Numbered from the stretch's first letter, positions 9,412 through 19,510 are shown. The stretch: 64,000 nt of DNA from Opitutaceae bacterium (GCA_028284385.1 JANQRT010000010.1:84771-148770); one strand, 5' to 3'. Notes: a model not told the origin generated them from the letters alone. Made by a program: numbers and translations.

Positions 9412-10302
9412 TCACGATTTATCGTGCAGAGGATGCTTGCCGGGATCGGTAATCTCAACGGCGCCTTCAAATGCCGCGTCAACCGATTCATGAATGCATA
9501 GCATGTTTGCGGATACAACATTTCCGTAGTGGTTTTTCGGATTCTTGTAGAAATTATCTGGATTAAACATGGTAGGGAAATGCCACCAGGCTCGATACCC
9601 TAGTTCGAATATCGAGCGAATGAGGCTCGGGGACCGTTCCTTGTCGTCGTTCTCGCAATAGATAGCCGGTCTATGCGTTTCAATTAGCTCGCGAGATCCA
9701 GCAATAATGGACTCCTCCATGCCCTCCGCATCGACCTTTAAAAGACGACAACGCGGGACATTGACCACATCGTCCAATCGAATTTGTCTTACTGGAGTCG
9801 TACTCAGGCCAGCAACATTCCTGGTAAAGCTGTCGATACTGATGCCGCCAAAGTTGTTTTCCAAGGCGTAGTTCAAATCTTTCATGAGGAGCGTCTTCGT
9901 TTCTTCGCCCGCCGCTTCGTTGCGACATTCCACATTGAGAACGTCGTTAAGGGCCATGTTGGCGCAAAGGGCCTGAAAGACGATCCTCTGAGGCTCGAAG
10001 GCGACAACTCTGCCACTCAGGCCCACTTTTCGGGCTAGAGGCAACGTATGCGTCCCTATGTTCGCTCCGACCTCTATAACGGTATCTCCTTCTCGACAGA
10101 TCTGGAGAAGCGTAGCGACTTCAAGCTGAGAAAATTCGCCATAGTCTCGAATGGATCGGCCAATATAGATATCGTTGTCATTGTAGAGCATGTATCCATA
10201 GCGAGCGCGAGCGAGCCGATTGAACGATGTTCCATTTAACAGGTTAGCTGGGCGGCTATTCGAAACGTCCGCGTTGTTTTCGTCAGGAGAGGATCCTTCC
10301 AT
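9412..10302 (-). CDS. FkbM-family SAM-dependent methyltransferase
   Basis: 296 residues. A Rossmann methyltransferase core starts near residue 75 with motif I GDTVIEVGANIGTHTLPLA. VVAFEPQRIVFQALCANMALN follows, then LLKVDAEGMEESIIAGSRELI, the FkbM signature in which the acidic residue after motif II marks the family. Such enzymes O-methylate sugars or lipids in polysaccharides and natural products. The N-terminal 70 residues (RARYGYMLYNDNDIYIGRSIRDYG) are also common in FkbM proteins. No glycan cluster surrounds it, so the acceptor is unknown. It lies 138 bp downstream of PEP carboxylase on the same strand. Confidence 0.85.
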   Translation of the reverse strand: MEGSSPDENNADVSNSRPANLLNGTSFNRLARARYGYMLYNDNDIYIGRSIRDYGEFSQLEVATLLQICREGDTVIEVGANIGTHTLPLARKVGLSGRVVAFEPQRIVFQALCANMALNDVLNVECRNEAAGEETKTLLMKDLNYALENNFGGISIDSFTRNVAGLSTTPVRQIRLDDVVNVPRCRLLKVDAEGMEESIIAGSRELIETHRPAIYCENDDKERSPSLIRSIFELGYRAWWHFPTMFNPDNFYKNPKNHYGNVVSANMLCIHESVDAAFEGAVEITDPGKHPLHDKS

Positions 10303-10440
10303 GCATTCCGTTCTAAGGAGAAACGAGCAGGACGCTATTTAAATATGCGAGCTCTTCGAACGACTATACGCGAATGAATGACATAACCGAAGAGAGGTCG
10401 GGCGACAAAGCGCCTAAAACAGAAAGGTCGATTCTCGACT

Positions 10441-13137
10441 CTATCCCGTCGTCCTCAATCCGCTCGCAACGGCATTCACGTTCATTAGAAGCTCCGACAG
10501 AAGGGAATTCCATTCGCTTGTATTGGCATCGCAAGCACGCCAGCGTCTTAGCAATCGAATTTGCTCGTCGTGCAGGATTTTCAGACCCGAATCGCGCAAC
10601 TGGAGAGTGTAGGCCAGCCTGGGGCGCCCCTTCCCTATTTCGCGATTGAGCAACTGGCCTACCATGTTCTTCGTCAGCTCCAGTTCGCTTTCAATGGCCT
10701 GCATGAAGCGATCGCGCAGAATCGCCTCTTCCACCAACTCCGCGTAATCCTGTATAATTTTCGTCGATACGCTAGCCAATGACGTTTCGATATTGAATAG
10801 CAAGTAGCGAAGAAAAGGCCAGTCCTTCCAAACTTTCTGGAGCGTCGAAAAGGCGTCCGGACGATCTTTCTTGAGATCCTTCAACCCCGTACCTACGCCA
10901 AACCAGCCAGGCAGATAGAATCGAGACTGGTTCCAGCTGAACACCCAGGGGATCGCTCTAAGATCTTCCAAACCTTTCATTCCAGTACGCCGCGAAGGTC
11001 GAGATCCAATGTTGCTCTGTTCGATAACGTCGATCGGCGTCGCCGCTCGATAGAACTCGATGAAACGGTCCTGGCTGATTAAGGAGCGATAAGCTTTTTG
11101 GCTAGATTCGGCCACCAGAGCGAGCCCGGCGGAGGACTCTCCGATCAAATCCGGATGTGTGGGCATCATCCGAGCGCAAGCTCCACCCGCTACCAGCAGT
11201 TCCAAATTGTTCACCGCGCTCTCCACGGTGTTGTAGTTTTGACCGATCACTTCCCCTTGCTCGGTAAGCCTTAAGCCCGCTTTCAGAGCATCATTGGGCA
11301 TGCCTTCCAAAAAGCGATGGATGGGACCCGCCCCGCGACCTACCGTACCTCCGCGCCCATGGAAGAATCGCATCGGCTGTTTGAGCTCCTTCGACAATGC
11401 CACTAGCTGGTTTTGCGTATTATACAGCGTCCACTGACTGGCCCAAATACCGCAATCCTTGTTGCTATCGCTATATCCCAACATCACCACCGCAGGCTCG
11501 ACACGTTCGTCTGAACCAAGGGTCTTCAGCGTCTGCCTCGTGACAGGATGCTCCAAAAATCGCTTCATGATAGACGAACTTCGCTGAAGGTCATCCATAG
11601 TCTCGAAAAGCGGCGCCACTGGCAATCGGGAGGCTAATCCGCCGCCATTCATCCGAGCTAAACCCGCTTCGCGAGCGATGGCGTAGATTACCAACAGGTC
11701 GGAGACCGCTCGTGTCATACTGACAATGATACAGCCTAGTCCAGCCGCCCCATGGTTCTCGAGCGTTTCATTCGCAACGCGAAAGGCATTTAAAATCTCC
11801 TTCGCTTCATCCCCAAGATTCGTCCAAGCCGAGGTAAAGGGCCGACTGCTCTGCAATTCCCGATCCAGAAAGGCGACCTTTCGATCTTCATCCCAAAACT
11901 CGTAGTTCATTCCGTCTTCAATCCCCGCCGCATGGAGCATTTGACCGAACGCTTTAGAAAGATAGGCGGAGTTCTGCCGAATATCGAGTCGGGCGCAATG
12001 GAAGCCAAACGTGTGGAGCACGTCCTCAACCGGTTGCAGGTATCGCTCTATGAGTCGTTCGCCCCTGACCTCAAGAAGAGCCTTTCTCAATACAAGCAAA
12101 TCATCTTCAAGCTGATCGGTTCTGGCATAGAACTTCGAGTCATTCGTATCCATCAGACGACGACGCATAATTGAAACGAACTCTCGCCAAGGCTCTTCCA
12201 CAGAACTGGAATCGACGCCAGCGGTTTTGAGGAAGCCAGCTAGATTTTCCGGAACGCCATGAGCATAGGTGTTGAAAGTAAGATTGCTTTCAAGGGTGTC
12301 GAGCGCCCCGTCCAGAATTCCCCTGGCCAAACGACGCAATGCCTCGAGGGTCTGAAGCGTGACCTCCGAGGTGACCAACGGATGCCCATCTCTATCGCCG
12401 CCGACCCAGGATCCGAATCTCAACGTCGGCAAACCCGAAGGAGCGGATTCGGGATAGGCGTCCTGCCAAGCCTTCTGGAAACGCTTGCGCAGAGGGCCAA
12501 GAGCATTCGGAAGAATCTCTTTCAAGTAGTAGAAAAGATTTCGATTCTCATCCTCGACGGAAGGTTTGCTGGTATAGATTTCTCCCGATCTCCAAATTTG
12601 CTCCAGCAGGATCTCAACCGCGCTATCGATTGCCTCATTGGAATTCCCATCCACAATCTGGATACGATTGTCACGCACAATTCGATACAGCCTACGGTGC
12701 AAACGCAAGATGGAGCCACGCTTCGATTCAGTAGGATGCTTAGTGAAGACGGTTTCGACGAAAGCGGACTCCATAGATCGCCGCGCTTCCTCTGCAGAGA
12801 CCCCCGATTCTCGCATCCGTTGCAGGTAGTAAAGACACGTTCCCGAATCAGGCGGACTGCCGGACTGGGTCCTCCACTGCTTGCTTTTCGCATTCGCGGT
12901 ACCCTCTTCGACCAAGTTGACCATTTGAAAATAGATGGAAAGGGCCTGAGATCCTTTGCTCGGGATCGGACCTGTCCATCCTTCTTCGATCCGATCAACC
13001 ATTCGAGCGCATTCCTTCTCGCCCAGGTTTTCCAGAGTTTTGCTCAGCATCCCAATCAGGTAATGCCGTTCAGCATCAATCTCCGCTATGCCAGATTGAA
13101 GTCTATTCTTGAATGTAGTCGGTATCACGTCGCTCAT
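10441..13137 (-). CDS. ppc: Phosphoenolpyruvate carboxylase
   Basis: Anaplerotic enzyme converting PEP and bicarbonate to oxaloacetate. It shows the family landmarks: the HPTE box (FTKHPTESKRGSILRLHR, with Lys where most have Ala), SWVGGDRDGHP, CARLDIRQNS, VMLGYSDSNKDCGIWASQW, FHGRGGTVGRGAGP for substrate binding, and the C-terminal SGLRTTG ending that replaces the usual GMRNTG. The length, 898 residues from the ATG at 13137, is normal. That start is preceded by a GGCAGGG Shine-Dalgarno-like sequence. An in-frame extension to 13191 would need a TTG start and adds a hydrophobic stretch not seen in the family. It is a somewhat diverged branch but catalytic motifs are kept. Confidence 0.92.
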   Translation of the reverse strand: MSDVIPTTFKNRLQSGIAEIDAERHYLIGMLSKTLENLGEKECARMVDRIEEGWTGPIPSKGSQALSIYFQMVNLVEEGTANAKSKQWRTQSGSPPDSGTCLYYLQRMRESGVSAEEARRSMESAFVETVFTKHPTESKRGSILRLHRRLYRIVRDNRIQIVDGNSNEAIDSAVEILLEQIWRSGEIYTSKPSVEDENRNLFYYLKEILPNALGPLRKRFQKAWQDAYPESAPSGLPTLRFGSWVGGDRDGHPLVTSEVTLQTLEALRRLARGILDGALDTLESNLTFNTYAHGVPENLAGFLKTAGVDSSSVEEPWREFVSIMRRRLMDTNDSKFYARTDQLEDDLLVLRKALLEVRGERLIERYLQPVEDVLHTFGFHCARLDIRQNSAYLSKAFGQMLHAAGIEDGMNYEFWDEDRKVAFLDRELQSSRPFTSAWTNLGDEAKEILNAFRVANETLENHGAAGLGCIIVSMTRAVSDLLVIYAIAREAGLARMNGGGLASRLPVAPLFETMDDLQRSSSIMKRFLEHPVTRQTLKTLGSDERVEPAVVMLGYSDSNKDCGIWASQWTLYNTQNQLVALSKELKQPMRFFHGRGGTVGRGAGPIHRFLEGMPNDALKAGLRLTEQGEVIGQNYNTVESAVNNLELLVAGGACARMMPTHPDLIGESSAGLALVAESSQKAYRSLISQDRFIEFYRAATPIDVIEQSNIGSRPSRRTGMKGLEDLRAIPWVFSWNQSRFYLPGWFGVGTGLKDLKKDRPDAFSTLQKVWKDWPFLRYLLFNIETSLASVSTKIIQDYAELVEEAILRDRFMQAIESELELTKNMVGQLLNREIGKGRPRLAYTLQLRDSGLKILHDEQIRLLRRWRACDANTSEWNSLLSELLMNVNAVASGLRTTG

Positions 13138-13292
13138 CGCCAGCCCTGCCAAATTGACCATCGCAATGATCAAGATTAGAGCCCTTGGCAAGCAATACCG
13201 GAAAGCGACTAGACGATTAGCTAAGCGAAGGAGAAATCTTCAAGCAGAGCAAAACGACTGCATGCTTCAAGAAGACTGGAAGCAAGCGAGAG

Positions 13293-14141
13293 CTAGAATT
13301 CAATCGAAGCTTTCAGACCTCCGCCCCAATCATAGGAATCGTCGGTTAATCCTACAACCAAATTGGCTCCGATTTCCCAGCCGCTTTCCAACTCGACCAA
13401 CGCTCCAGGACCGAGATAAAGAGCGTGCCCGCTTTCCGTTTCGCCGTGACTACGCTCTTCCTCGTATTCGCCGGAAAGCTCCAGCAATACCGCTGCCGTT
13501 TCATTTACTCGCTGAGCGAGAGCGAAACCGTAGCTGTATTCGCGTTCATCGGCTATTTCGCCATCCTCAACGAGATTATTGGCGAATTCAAAACCAAGTT
13601 GGGAGTGGAAATGCAGGCCATAAGACAGCTGCTTGCTGCTGCCCAGAGACGCTTCCCAACCCCAGACTCCTCTACCCAAACCGTGGTCCTCATCCCCTGT
13701 GGGGGCGCTCGCTTCGATGGAAAGAGAAAGAGCTGGCAGGCTTTCGGATTCATGCAAAAGGAGAAAGGATAATCCTACCTCAATGTCGCCGATACCTGAA
13801 TACGTTTCTTTTTCCTCTCCAGGTTCAGTAACGGTAATGCGCTCGTAAGGCAAGACTAGCTCGAGAGATATAGTTTCACTCAATCCATATTCGATCTCCA
13901 CTTCAGAGAAAAACAGATCTTCATCGACGACTTCATCGTCCTCTTCGGCTGCCAGATCTCTAAACACGCCCGACTTGATAGCAACTTGCCACTCGCCTTC
14001 CTCCTCGAGGTAGGCGTCGTCGACTAGAAAAAGAAAATCGTGAGAGTATTCCTCTTCTTCATCGGCGAATAGGGCTCCTGAAGCAAGAGCCAGAGAGCAG
14101 GAAACGGAAGCGATGTACTTTAGATAGGGGTATGTTTTCAT
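13293..14141 (-). CDS. Acidic outer-membrane beta-barrel protein (phenol MetA-like/transporter family)
   Basis: 282 residues with a signal peptide (KYIASVSCSLALASGALFA). The mature N-terminus is very acidic (DEEEEYSHDF, then AAEEDDEVVDEDLFF). Alternating beta-strands end in a C-terminal Phe (LKASIEF), as expected for outer-membrane barrels. Segments such as EIEYGLSETISLELVLPYER and SGIGDIEVGLSFLLL resemble the PF13557 family of putative outer-membrane transporters. It begins one base after the stop codon of the hybrid histidine kinase and is surely co-transcribed with it, so the kinase may sense a property of, or regulate, this barrel. Substrate unknown. Confidence 0.75.
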   Translation of the reverse strand: MKTYPYLKYIASVSCSLALASGALFADEEEEYSHDFLFLVDDAYLEEEGEWQVAIKSGVFRDLAAEEDDEVVDEDLFFSEVEIEYGLSETISLELVLPYERITVTEPGEEKETYSGIGDIEVGLSFLLLHESESLPALSLSIEASAPTGDEDHGLGRGVWGWEASLGSSKQLSYGLHFHSQLGFEFANNLVEDGEIADEREYSYGFALAQRVNETAAVLLELSGEYEEERSHGETESGHALYLGPGALVELESGWEIGANLVVGLTDDSYDWGGGLKASIEF

Positions 14142-14142
14142 C

Positions 14143-16866
14143 TTAATTAAGTTCAGTTTGAGTCTTGTCTTTGAAAATTCGTTCTAATTCTTTGGATACA
14201 GAGTCCATGTTGAGAGGTTTGGTGATGTATCCATCGAGTTGATGGGCTAGACACTCTTCCCGGTAGCCATCGATGGCATGAGCAGTACAGGCAATGGCGA
14301 CCGGCTGCTTCCGATCGGATTCCTTGATCATCTCCCGAAGTCTTCGCGTCGCCTCGAATCCGTCCATCTGCGGCATTTGAATGTCCATCAAAACCACGTC
14401 GAACTCCTCTTTGCCTATCTCTTTCAAGGCTGACTCGCCACTACTGGCAGTGGTTACTATATGTCCTCCTTTTTTCAATACATGTTTGGCGACCTTGAGA
14501 TTGATGGCATTGTCGTCGACCACCAGAACGTTGAGTCCCGCGTCTTTCGGCTCGCTCTTCAGCTCTTCGAAACGGGAATCGACATTCTTTTCGGAGGCGA
14601 TAACTTCAAGAGGAAGGACTCTATCGATATCCGCTGCGAAGATCGGCTTGTGAACTTGAAAGACGCGTGAATCGTCAAAGAGCCTCTCGTCATAGTCTTT
14701 CAGCTCCTCGGACTTGACGGTAACAATAATCTTCTCCGCCTTGCTCTTCAGAATTTCGGCAAAGGCCTGGCTAGCCTGAGGAAGAAGATTCTTGAGAGCT
14801 ACACCGTCGATCCACACGAGATCTCGTTCCGACGCTTTCTCGACGAATGGATCAAAGTCTTCAATGCTCATTTCAAACTCGGACTCGTATCCGCGGTGTT
14901 TAAGGAATCGCTCGACGACGTAGCCGACTGTCGGACTCTGCTCGACCACAAGGCAGCGTTTGGCCAAAGAACCTACCGATTTCGGCAATCTAGCGGCGCC
15001 CTTCGATTCCAGTTCTAGTTCGAAATAGAAGCAGCTTCCTCGATTCAACTGGCTTTCCAGTTTCAGCTCGGAGCCCATCATCTCCAGCAGCTTCACGCAA
15101 ATGGGGACTCCTAAACCGGTGCCCTCCTGCTTTCGCGTAAGACTGCCATCGACTTGGCTGAAAGATTCGAATACGAGGTTGAAATCCTCCTTGGCGATAC
15201 CCGTTCCGGTATCCATCACTTCGAAAAGCAATTTCGATCGGTCTCCATCCACTCCTTTATTTCTGACCCGCAACGCTACTTCTCCATAATCGGTAAACTT
15301 GACCGCATTGCCTAACAGATTTATGAGCACCTGTCGCAGACGAACCGGATCGTTCGTCACGCTAGAGGGAACATCGCTATCGATGTCCAGGACCAGTTCC
15401 AGCCCCTTCGCATGGGCATTGGTTGAAAACATGGAAATCGTTTCCTCCAGGAAAGGGTGAAGTGAAAAGGTCTCGGGACTGAGATCCATCTTCCCTGCCT
15501 CGATTTTCGAAAAATCCAGGATCTCGTTGATCAGCTGCATCATGCTGTTAGACGCGGCGACAATCGTTCGCACAAAGGAGCTCTGCTCCTCATTCAAGCT
15601 CGTATCCATCAGGAGATCCGCCATAGCCACCACCCCATTCATAGGAGTTCGAATTTCGTGGCTCACATTCGTCAAAAACTGGGTCTTCAAGTCGTTGGCC
15701 TTCTCGGCAGCCACCTTGGCGTTCTTAAGAGCTCTCTGACTTTCTCGAAACGCTCGCATGTCCTGCAGGACCACTACAGAATCTGTATCCTCATTCTGGT
15801 GACGGACTTTCGTTAGAATGACGCTAAAGGGAATCGTGGTGTCGTCAGATCGCTTGAAGTCGAGTTCTCGAATGGCAAAGGAATTGCCTTCGCTATCGTT
15901 GTGGAAAGTCCGCTCCAAGGGTTCCTCAGTCAGAGTATCAAATTGCCGACCCCTTAAATCCGCTTCCTCGAATCCAAGGAGATCGAGAATCTTGCGATTC
16001 ATTCGATTGATCCGACCTTCGTTATCGAGCACGAATATCCCATTACCCATCGAATCGATGATGCGATCAACCAGATCGCGAGACATCATGGTCTCTTTAA
16101 GATGGTCGCTCATCACATTGAACGAATGGGCGAGACGACCCAGATCGTTAGAGCTTTTGTAATTTATGTTGAAGTCGAAATTCCCTTTTCGAATTTCGTC
16201 AGTGGCTTTAGCAAGGAGCCCAATCGGTTTGCCTAATCCAAATCCCAGGATCACCGCCGTTGCCATAAGAAAAATGCCAGCCAGGATGGTCACGTATTTG
16301 ACGGCGTTGGCGGAAAATGTCTGCATTTTCTCGATTTCCGCAAAGGCGGTCATAAACTCGTCACGAGCGTCGTCATACAGTTCCTCGATAGGTTCTATAA
16401 CCTCCTTATCGAGATCGGTCTGAAAATCGCTAAGACTGTAACCTGTATCCAATCTTTGGGCCCATTTCTCCTCGATACTGGTAATAGCCAGCTCCAGATC
16501 TTCGATAGCCTCTAGCTCGTCTTCCTCTCCTTCTGCCTCTTCTTCCTCGTCGTTCTCCTGCGCAAGCTCCTCGCCTATCTCAGTAGCTTCTTCGAGATAC
16601 TCGAGCTGCTCCTTTAGTTTGGCTAGGGAAATAGCGATAATCTCGTTTTCATTAGCGCCTTCCGACAGGTTTTCAGCCAGAAGGTACATGTCCTGAGCCC
16701 TAGAGTTTAGCCGGTCCGTCAGCTGCTGCTCCATCAGGTTGCTGCTCATCACCTTTTTAAAAGCGTAGTTCACCTGGCTACTCAGAAAGTAGAAGAAAAC
16801 GGAGACGGATGAGATCAGAAGTATCGTCGCTCCAAAACCAATATAGATCTGTTTTTTGAGGGTCAT
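14143..16866 (-). CDS. Hybrid sensor histidine kinase with HAMP, PAS, kinase core and receiver domains
   Basis: Membrane-bound signalling protein of 907 residues. TM1 is near residues 8-30. A periplasmic region of about 155 residues has a dense acidic cluster (ENDEEEEAEGEEDELEAIEDLEL), and TM2 is near 190-212. HAMP follows, then a PAS domain (IIDSMGNGIFVLDNEGRINRMN). The HisKA box FLTNVSHEIRTPMNGV and the ATPase boxes (LINLLGNAVKFTD, MDTGTGIA, GTGLGVPI) come next. A degenerate receiver (CLVVEQSPTV, no acidic pair) precedes a complete C-terminal receiver (VLVVDDNAINLKVA, phospho-acceptor in DVVLMDIQMPQMDGF). There is no Hpt domain, so phosphate must go to a separate protein. The downstream partner is the acidic barrel gene, one base away. 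Confidence 0.93.
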   Translation of the reverse strand: MTLKKQIYIGFGATILLISSVSVFFYFLSSQVNYAFKKVMSSNLMEQQLTDRLNSRAQDMYLLAENLSEGANENEIIAISLAKLKEQLEYLEEATEIGEELAQENDEEEEAEGEEDELEAIEDLELAITSIEEKWAQRLDTGYSLSDFQTDLDKEVIEPIEELYDDARDEFMTAFAEIEKMQTFSANAVKYVTILAGIFLMATAVILGFGLGKPIGLLAKATDEIRKGNFDFNINYKSSNDLGRLAHSFNVMSDHLKETMMSRDLVDRIIDSMGNGIFVLDNEGRINRMNRKILDLLGFEEADLRGRQFDTLTEEPLERTFHNDSEGNSFAIRELDFKRSDDTTIPFSVILTKVRHQNEDTDSVVVLQDMRAFRESQRALKNAKVAAEKANDLKTQFLTNVSHEIRTPMNGVVAMADLLMDTSLNEEQSSFVRTIVAASNSMMQLINEILDFSKIEAGKMDLSPETFSLHPFLEETISMFSTNAHAKGLELVLDIDSDVPSSVTNDPVRLRQVLINLLGNAVKFTDYGEVALRVRNKGVDGDRSKLLFEVMDTGTGIAKEDFNLVFESFSQVDGSLTRKQEGTGLGVPICVKLLEMMGSELKLESQLNRGSCFYFELELESKGAARLPKSVGSLAKRCLVVEQSPTVGYVVERFLKHRGYESEFEMSIEDFDPFVEKASERDLVWIDGVALKNLLPQASQAFAEILKSKAEKIIVTVKSEELKDYDERLFDDSRVFQVHKPIFAADIDRVLPLEVIASEKNVDSRFEELKSEPKDAGLNVLVVDDNAINLKVAKHVLKKGGHIVTTASSGESALKEIGKEEFDVVLMDIQMPQMDGFEATRRLREMIKESDRKQPVAIACTAHAIDGYREECLAHQLDGYITKPLNMDSVSKELERIFKDKTQTELN

Positions 16867-17293
16867 GGTGGGGAAATCGAGTGGAAGGCAAATCCATCCG
16901 AATTTAGGTCGTCTCCCACCTTCTTCGACCTATGGATTCCAATCTTAAAGACCCGTGGCTCCTAGAAAATGGCCCAAAGGTTAAACATCCATTACTAGGC
17001 CTAGAGTGTAATGGTTCCTACCCAACTTTTTCCGCTATAAAGAAGCGTTTCCTAAAAGGGATTTTATACGAAAGCTCAAAAACTTTAAAAAAAGGCTCTC
17101 ATAATCATAAACTTAGGAAAAAGCGGCAACCAGTCCCGTCACCCTAGAAGGCTTTGAGTAAATGAGTCTAAACTACTTGTCGGAAAGCCCTTCCAGCCAA
17201 TCGCTGGCGAGCGTTAAAAGCTGAATAGCAATGAGGGACTTGCTCGGACGGATCTAGTCTACACAAGATCCGTTTAGCCGAAACCTAGTAAAT
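16867..17293. other. Intergenic region upstream of the histidine kinase, no gene seen
   Basis: 427 bp without a credible coding frame. It is the promoter region of the kinase-barrel unit (minus strand) and the 3' side of the tlpA-like gene. An inverted repeat with arms CGGATCT (17249-17255) and AGATCCG (17266-17272) could end transcription of the tlpA-like operon, but it lacks a convincing T-run in that direction. Confidence 0.4.
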
Positions 17294-17875
17294 CTAATCG
17301 CCAGGTTGTACTGCCAAATCGGTCGGCTCTTGAGGAGGATTGGCTTGGACAAGGGCTACGCCCTCGGCCTGGTTGCGATAGAAATTCGCTCCTCGGTAGC
17401 CGTAATTGGTGTGAATGACCTCCCATTGCTGGTAGTTCGCCCCCGCTACGCCATTAACCACAGCGAAATGCGGAACGTAGCCTTGGCCGAATTGAGACCA
17501 AGCCGCTCCCGAATCCAACGCCACTATCTGCAGGCCGGAATTCTGCACAAAGGAATTCACTGCCCCCGTATTGCTGTTATCGATACTAACGGCCAGAACC
17601 ACGACAGGAAGCCCGTTGGCGGTGCCGCCAAGGTTTTCATAGTACTGGGCCACACCCGTCTCCAGCTCGGGAGATGAAGTCTGACAGGGACCGCACCAAT
17701 AGGCGAAAAAGTCGAGCACGATAACGTGGCCTTCGAAATCGTGAAGCGAAACGTTTCCTCCACCGTGTTTGGGAAGAGTGAAATTCGAGACGATGTCTCC
17801 ATCTTGCAGTTGGGCAAACCCCATAAGGATAGCAATGGAATGAATCCAAAATACGAATACTATTTTCTTAGTCAT
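17294..17875 (-). CDS. TlpA/ResA-like periplasmic thioredoxin
   Basis: 193 residues. A signal peptide (IVFVFWIHSIAILMGFA) is followed by a redoxin domain with IVSNFTLPKHGGGNVSLHDFEGHVIVLDFFAYWCGPC. The active-site cysteines are Cys61 and Cys64, and the cis-Pro is in GYVPHFAVVNG. The C-terminal tail is Pro-rich (NPPQEPTDLAVQPGD). It starts 6 bp after the thioredoxin-barrel fusion gene and is the third gene of an operon with that protein and a DUF4266-type lipoprotein. A role in disulfide reduction or thiol maturation of envelope partners is inferred from the WCGPC site and the neighbours. Confidence 0.85.
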   Translation of the reverse strand: MTKKIVFVFWIHSIAILMGFAQLQDGDIVSNFTLPKHGGGNVSLHDFEGHVIVLDFFAYWCGPCQTSSPELETGVAQYYENLGGTANGLPVVVLAVSIDNSNTGAVNSFVQNSGLQIVALDSGAAWSQFGQGYVPHFAVVNGVAGANYQQWEVIHTNYGYRGANFYRNQAEGVALVQANPPQEPTDLAVQPGD

Positions 17876-17881
17876 GGATAG

Positions 17882-19510
17882 TTAGAATGCGTACGAGCCA
17901 GACCAGCGAAGAACGCTCCATCGTCGGTCTTGGTACAGGTTTTCGAACTGGAATGAAATTGGGGGCAAGGCGTCGTAATCGGATCGATACCTGCCTGCTA
18001 GGAGTTTAAAGGCCAGGCGTTCCCCGGACCATGAAAGCCCCATTCCATACTGAGTCGTCTCCAGTGCAGGAGCGGCTGTAGAGAGGATCAGTGGATCGAC
18101 GATTTCTCCACTATCATCGTACCTGCGACCCGCAAGGCTAAGCAGAAAACCTCCAGCCAAGTTCCGCTCGATAGCGACTCCTAGATGCCTCGAGTCGAAG
18201 GCTGACGATTCCCTGGTCAATCCCAGGCTTCCCTTAATGGTCAGGGACTCGGTAGCTGCGTAGTTAAGGTCGCATTGATAAGAAAAGCGAAGATCCCGTT
18301 CAGTGGTGTCGGCGATTTGAAGCTGCTGCTTCATACGAAGACGAGGCGAAAGAAGATTTTCCGACGAAGCCCTTACGAATGCGGTATCCACTTCGCTAAG
18401 ACCACGCGTGAGCGGTTGAAAAGGAGCCGCTTCGTAAGCGGGCGAGATTCGGTCGAACTGAAATCCAGTCACCACCTCCAGCAAAGCCGTTGCAGGCAAG
18501 TATTCGTAACGGCCGCCTAAGGAGATAGAGTGGCCTTTCGGATCACCTTCCTGGTAGCCCTCCACAGGTTCAAACTGCTGGCGGTAGAATTCATCCAGCC
18601 AAACGGATCGGAAATCCGTGAAGCCGTCGTAGATGCTGAGCGAGTAGAGAAAACTCAGCCGAGGATTGTGGATACGCTCTAGGTTTAACGATACTTGATC
18701 CGACGACTCGGAACGAGACGCTCCTTGACCGACTAGATCCCTGGAAGAGGGAGTATAATCGATAGCTGAACGATTACGTGAAATCGAGAAAGCGCTAACC
18801 CATTGCAAACCATTCCACTCTGTCGCTAAGAGCGTATTGTCGATCTGGATATCCGATGATGAAAATCGCTCGAATGTTCCAACCGCCTCGATACCAATTG
18901 AATTCCTTGCTATCTCCCCATCCAGAGAGCTGTTTCGAGCATAGCTTTTCGCCGGCCTTCGATTCTGGTCAGCATCCGACTTGTTCGACGCATATCCGCT
19001 TTGCTCTCTCGTAAGATGATAATCAATACGCTGAGCTAGAGAAGAAACTCCGGGAAAAGTCTCGTACCAGTCCAGGATCAGAATGCGATCATCCTCCACT
19101 CTAGCCAGAGCGACGAGAGGCAGGGAATAGACTCCGAGCTTGTCGCTTAAAGAATGGTCCTCATCGAAATAGGCTTTCTCGATGCCCGCCTTTTCCATGA
19201 AACGGATCGTTTTTTCAGGCTTTCGTGTTTCGACGTTTATTGGAATCACACGGATGCCGCTCTCTTTCTCCCACTGCGAAAGCTCCTGAGAGACAGTCAA
19301 GCAGGGGCCGCACCAGTGAGCAAAGAAATCGAGGATCAAGACTTCGCCATCGGAAATCCTCTCGATCGAGTCTCCTTCAGGCCAGACTTTTAGAGAACGG
19401 ATTTCATCCCCAATCTCCGGATACGAGTTCGAGGCGACAAGCGCTTCCCAGCGAAGGCACAGGATCAGAATCAGGCCAAGTCCTAGACGTATTAACGACA
19501 TGCGATGCAT
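17882..19510 (-). CDS. Thioredoxin domain fused to an outer-membrane beta-barrel (DUF3570-like)
   Basis: 542 residues in two parts. After a signal peptide, residues 28-175 are a thioredoxin-fold domain with EVLILDFFAHWCGPC (Cys67, Cys70) and a cis-Pro in GVYSLPLVALAR. From about residue 200 to the end the sequence is a run of amphipathic beta-strands closing with RWSGSYAF, an outer-membrane barrel terminus. Repeated strand pairs such as GHSISLGGRYEYLPATALLEV are of the style seen in DUF3570 barrels, which normally are separate genes beside DUF4266 lipoproteins. The fusion places a thiol-active domain on the periplasmic side of a barrel. The start overlaps the lipoprotein gene by 19 bp; an in-frame ATG at 19501 is an alternative. 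Confidence 0.75.
   Translation of the reverse strand: MHRMSLIRLGLGLILILCLRWEALVASNSYPEIGDEIRSLKVWPEGDSIERISDGEVLILDFFAHWCGPCLTVSQELSQWEKESGIRVIPINVETRKPEKTIRFMEKAGIEKAYFDEDHSLSDKLGVYSLPLVALARVEDDRILILDWYETFPGVSSLAQRIDYHLTREQSGYASNKSDADQNRRPAKSYARNSSLDGEIARNSIGIEAVGTFERFSSSDIQIDNTLLATEWNGLQWVSAFSISRNRSAIDYTPSSRDLVGQGASRSESSDQVSLNLERIHNPRLSFLYSLSIYDGFTDFRSVWLDEFYRQQFEPVEGYQEGDPKGHSISLGGRYEYLPATALLEVVTGFQFDRISPAYEAAPFQPLTRGLSEVDTAFVRASSENLLSPRLRMKQQLQIADTTERDLRFSYQCDLNYAATESLTIKGSLGLTRESSAFDSRHLGVAIERNLAGGFLLSLAGRRYDDSGEIVDPLILSTAAPALETTQYGMGLSWSGERLAFKLLAGRYRSDYDALPPISFQFENLYQDRRWSVLRWSGSYAF

Noticed and set aside
12259..13179. A 306-codon plus-strand frame opposite PEP carboxylase
   Set aside because: PEP carboxylase motifs run through the whole region on the minus strand; the plus frame has no recognisable domain and no start context.
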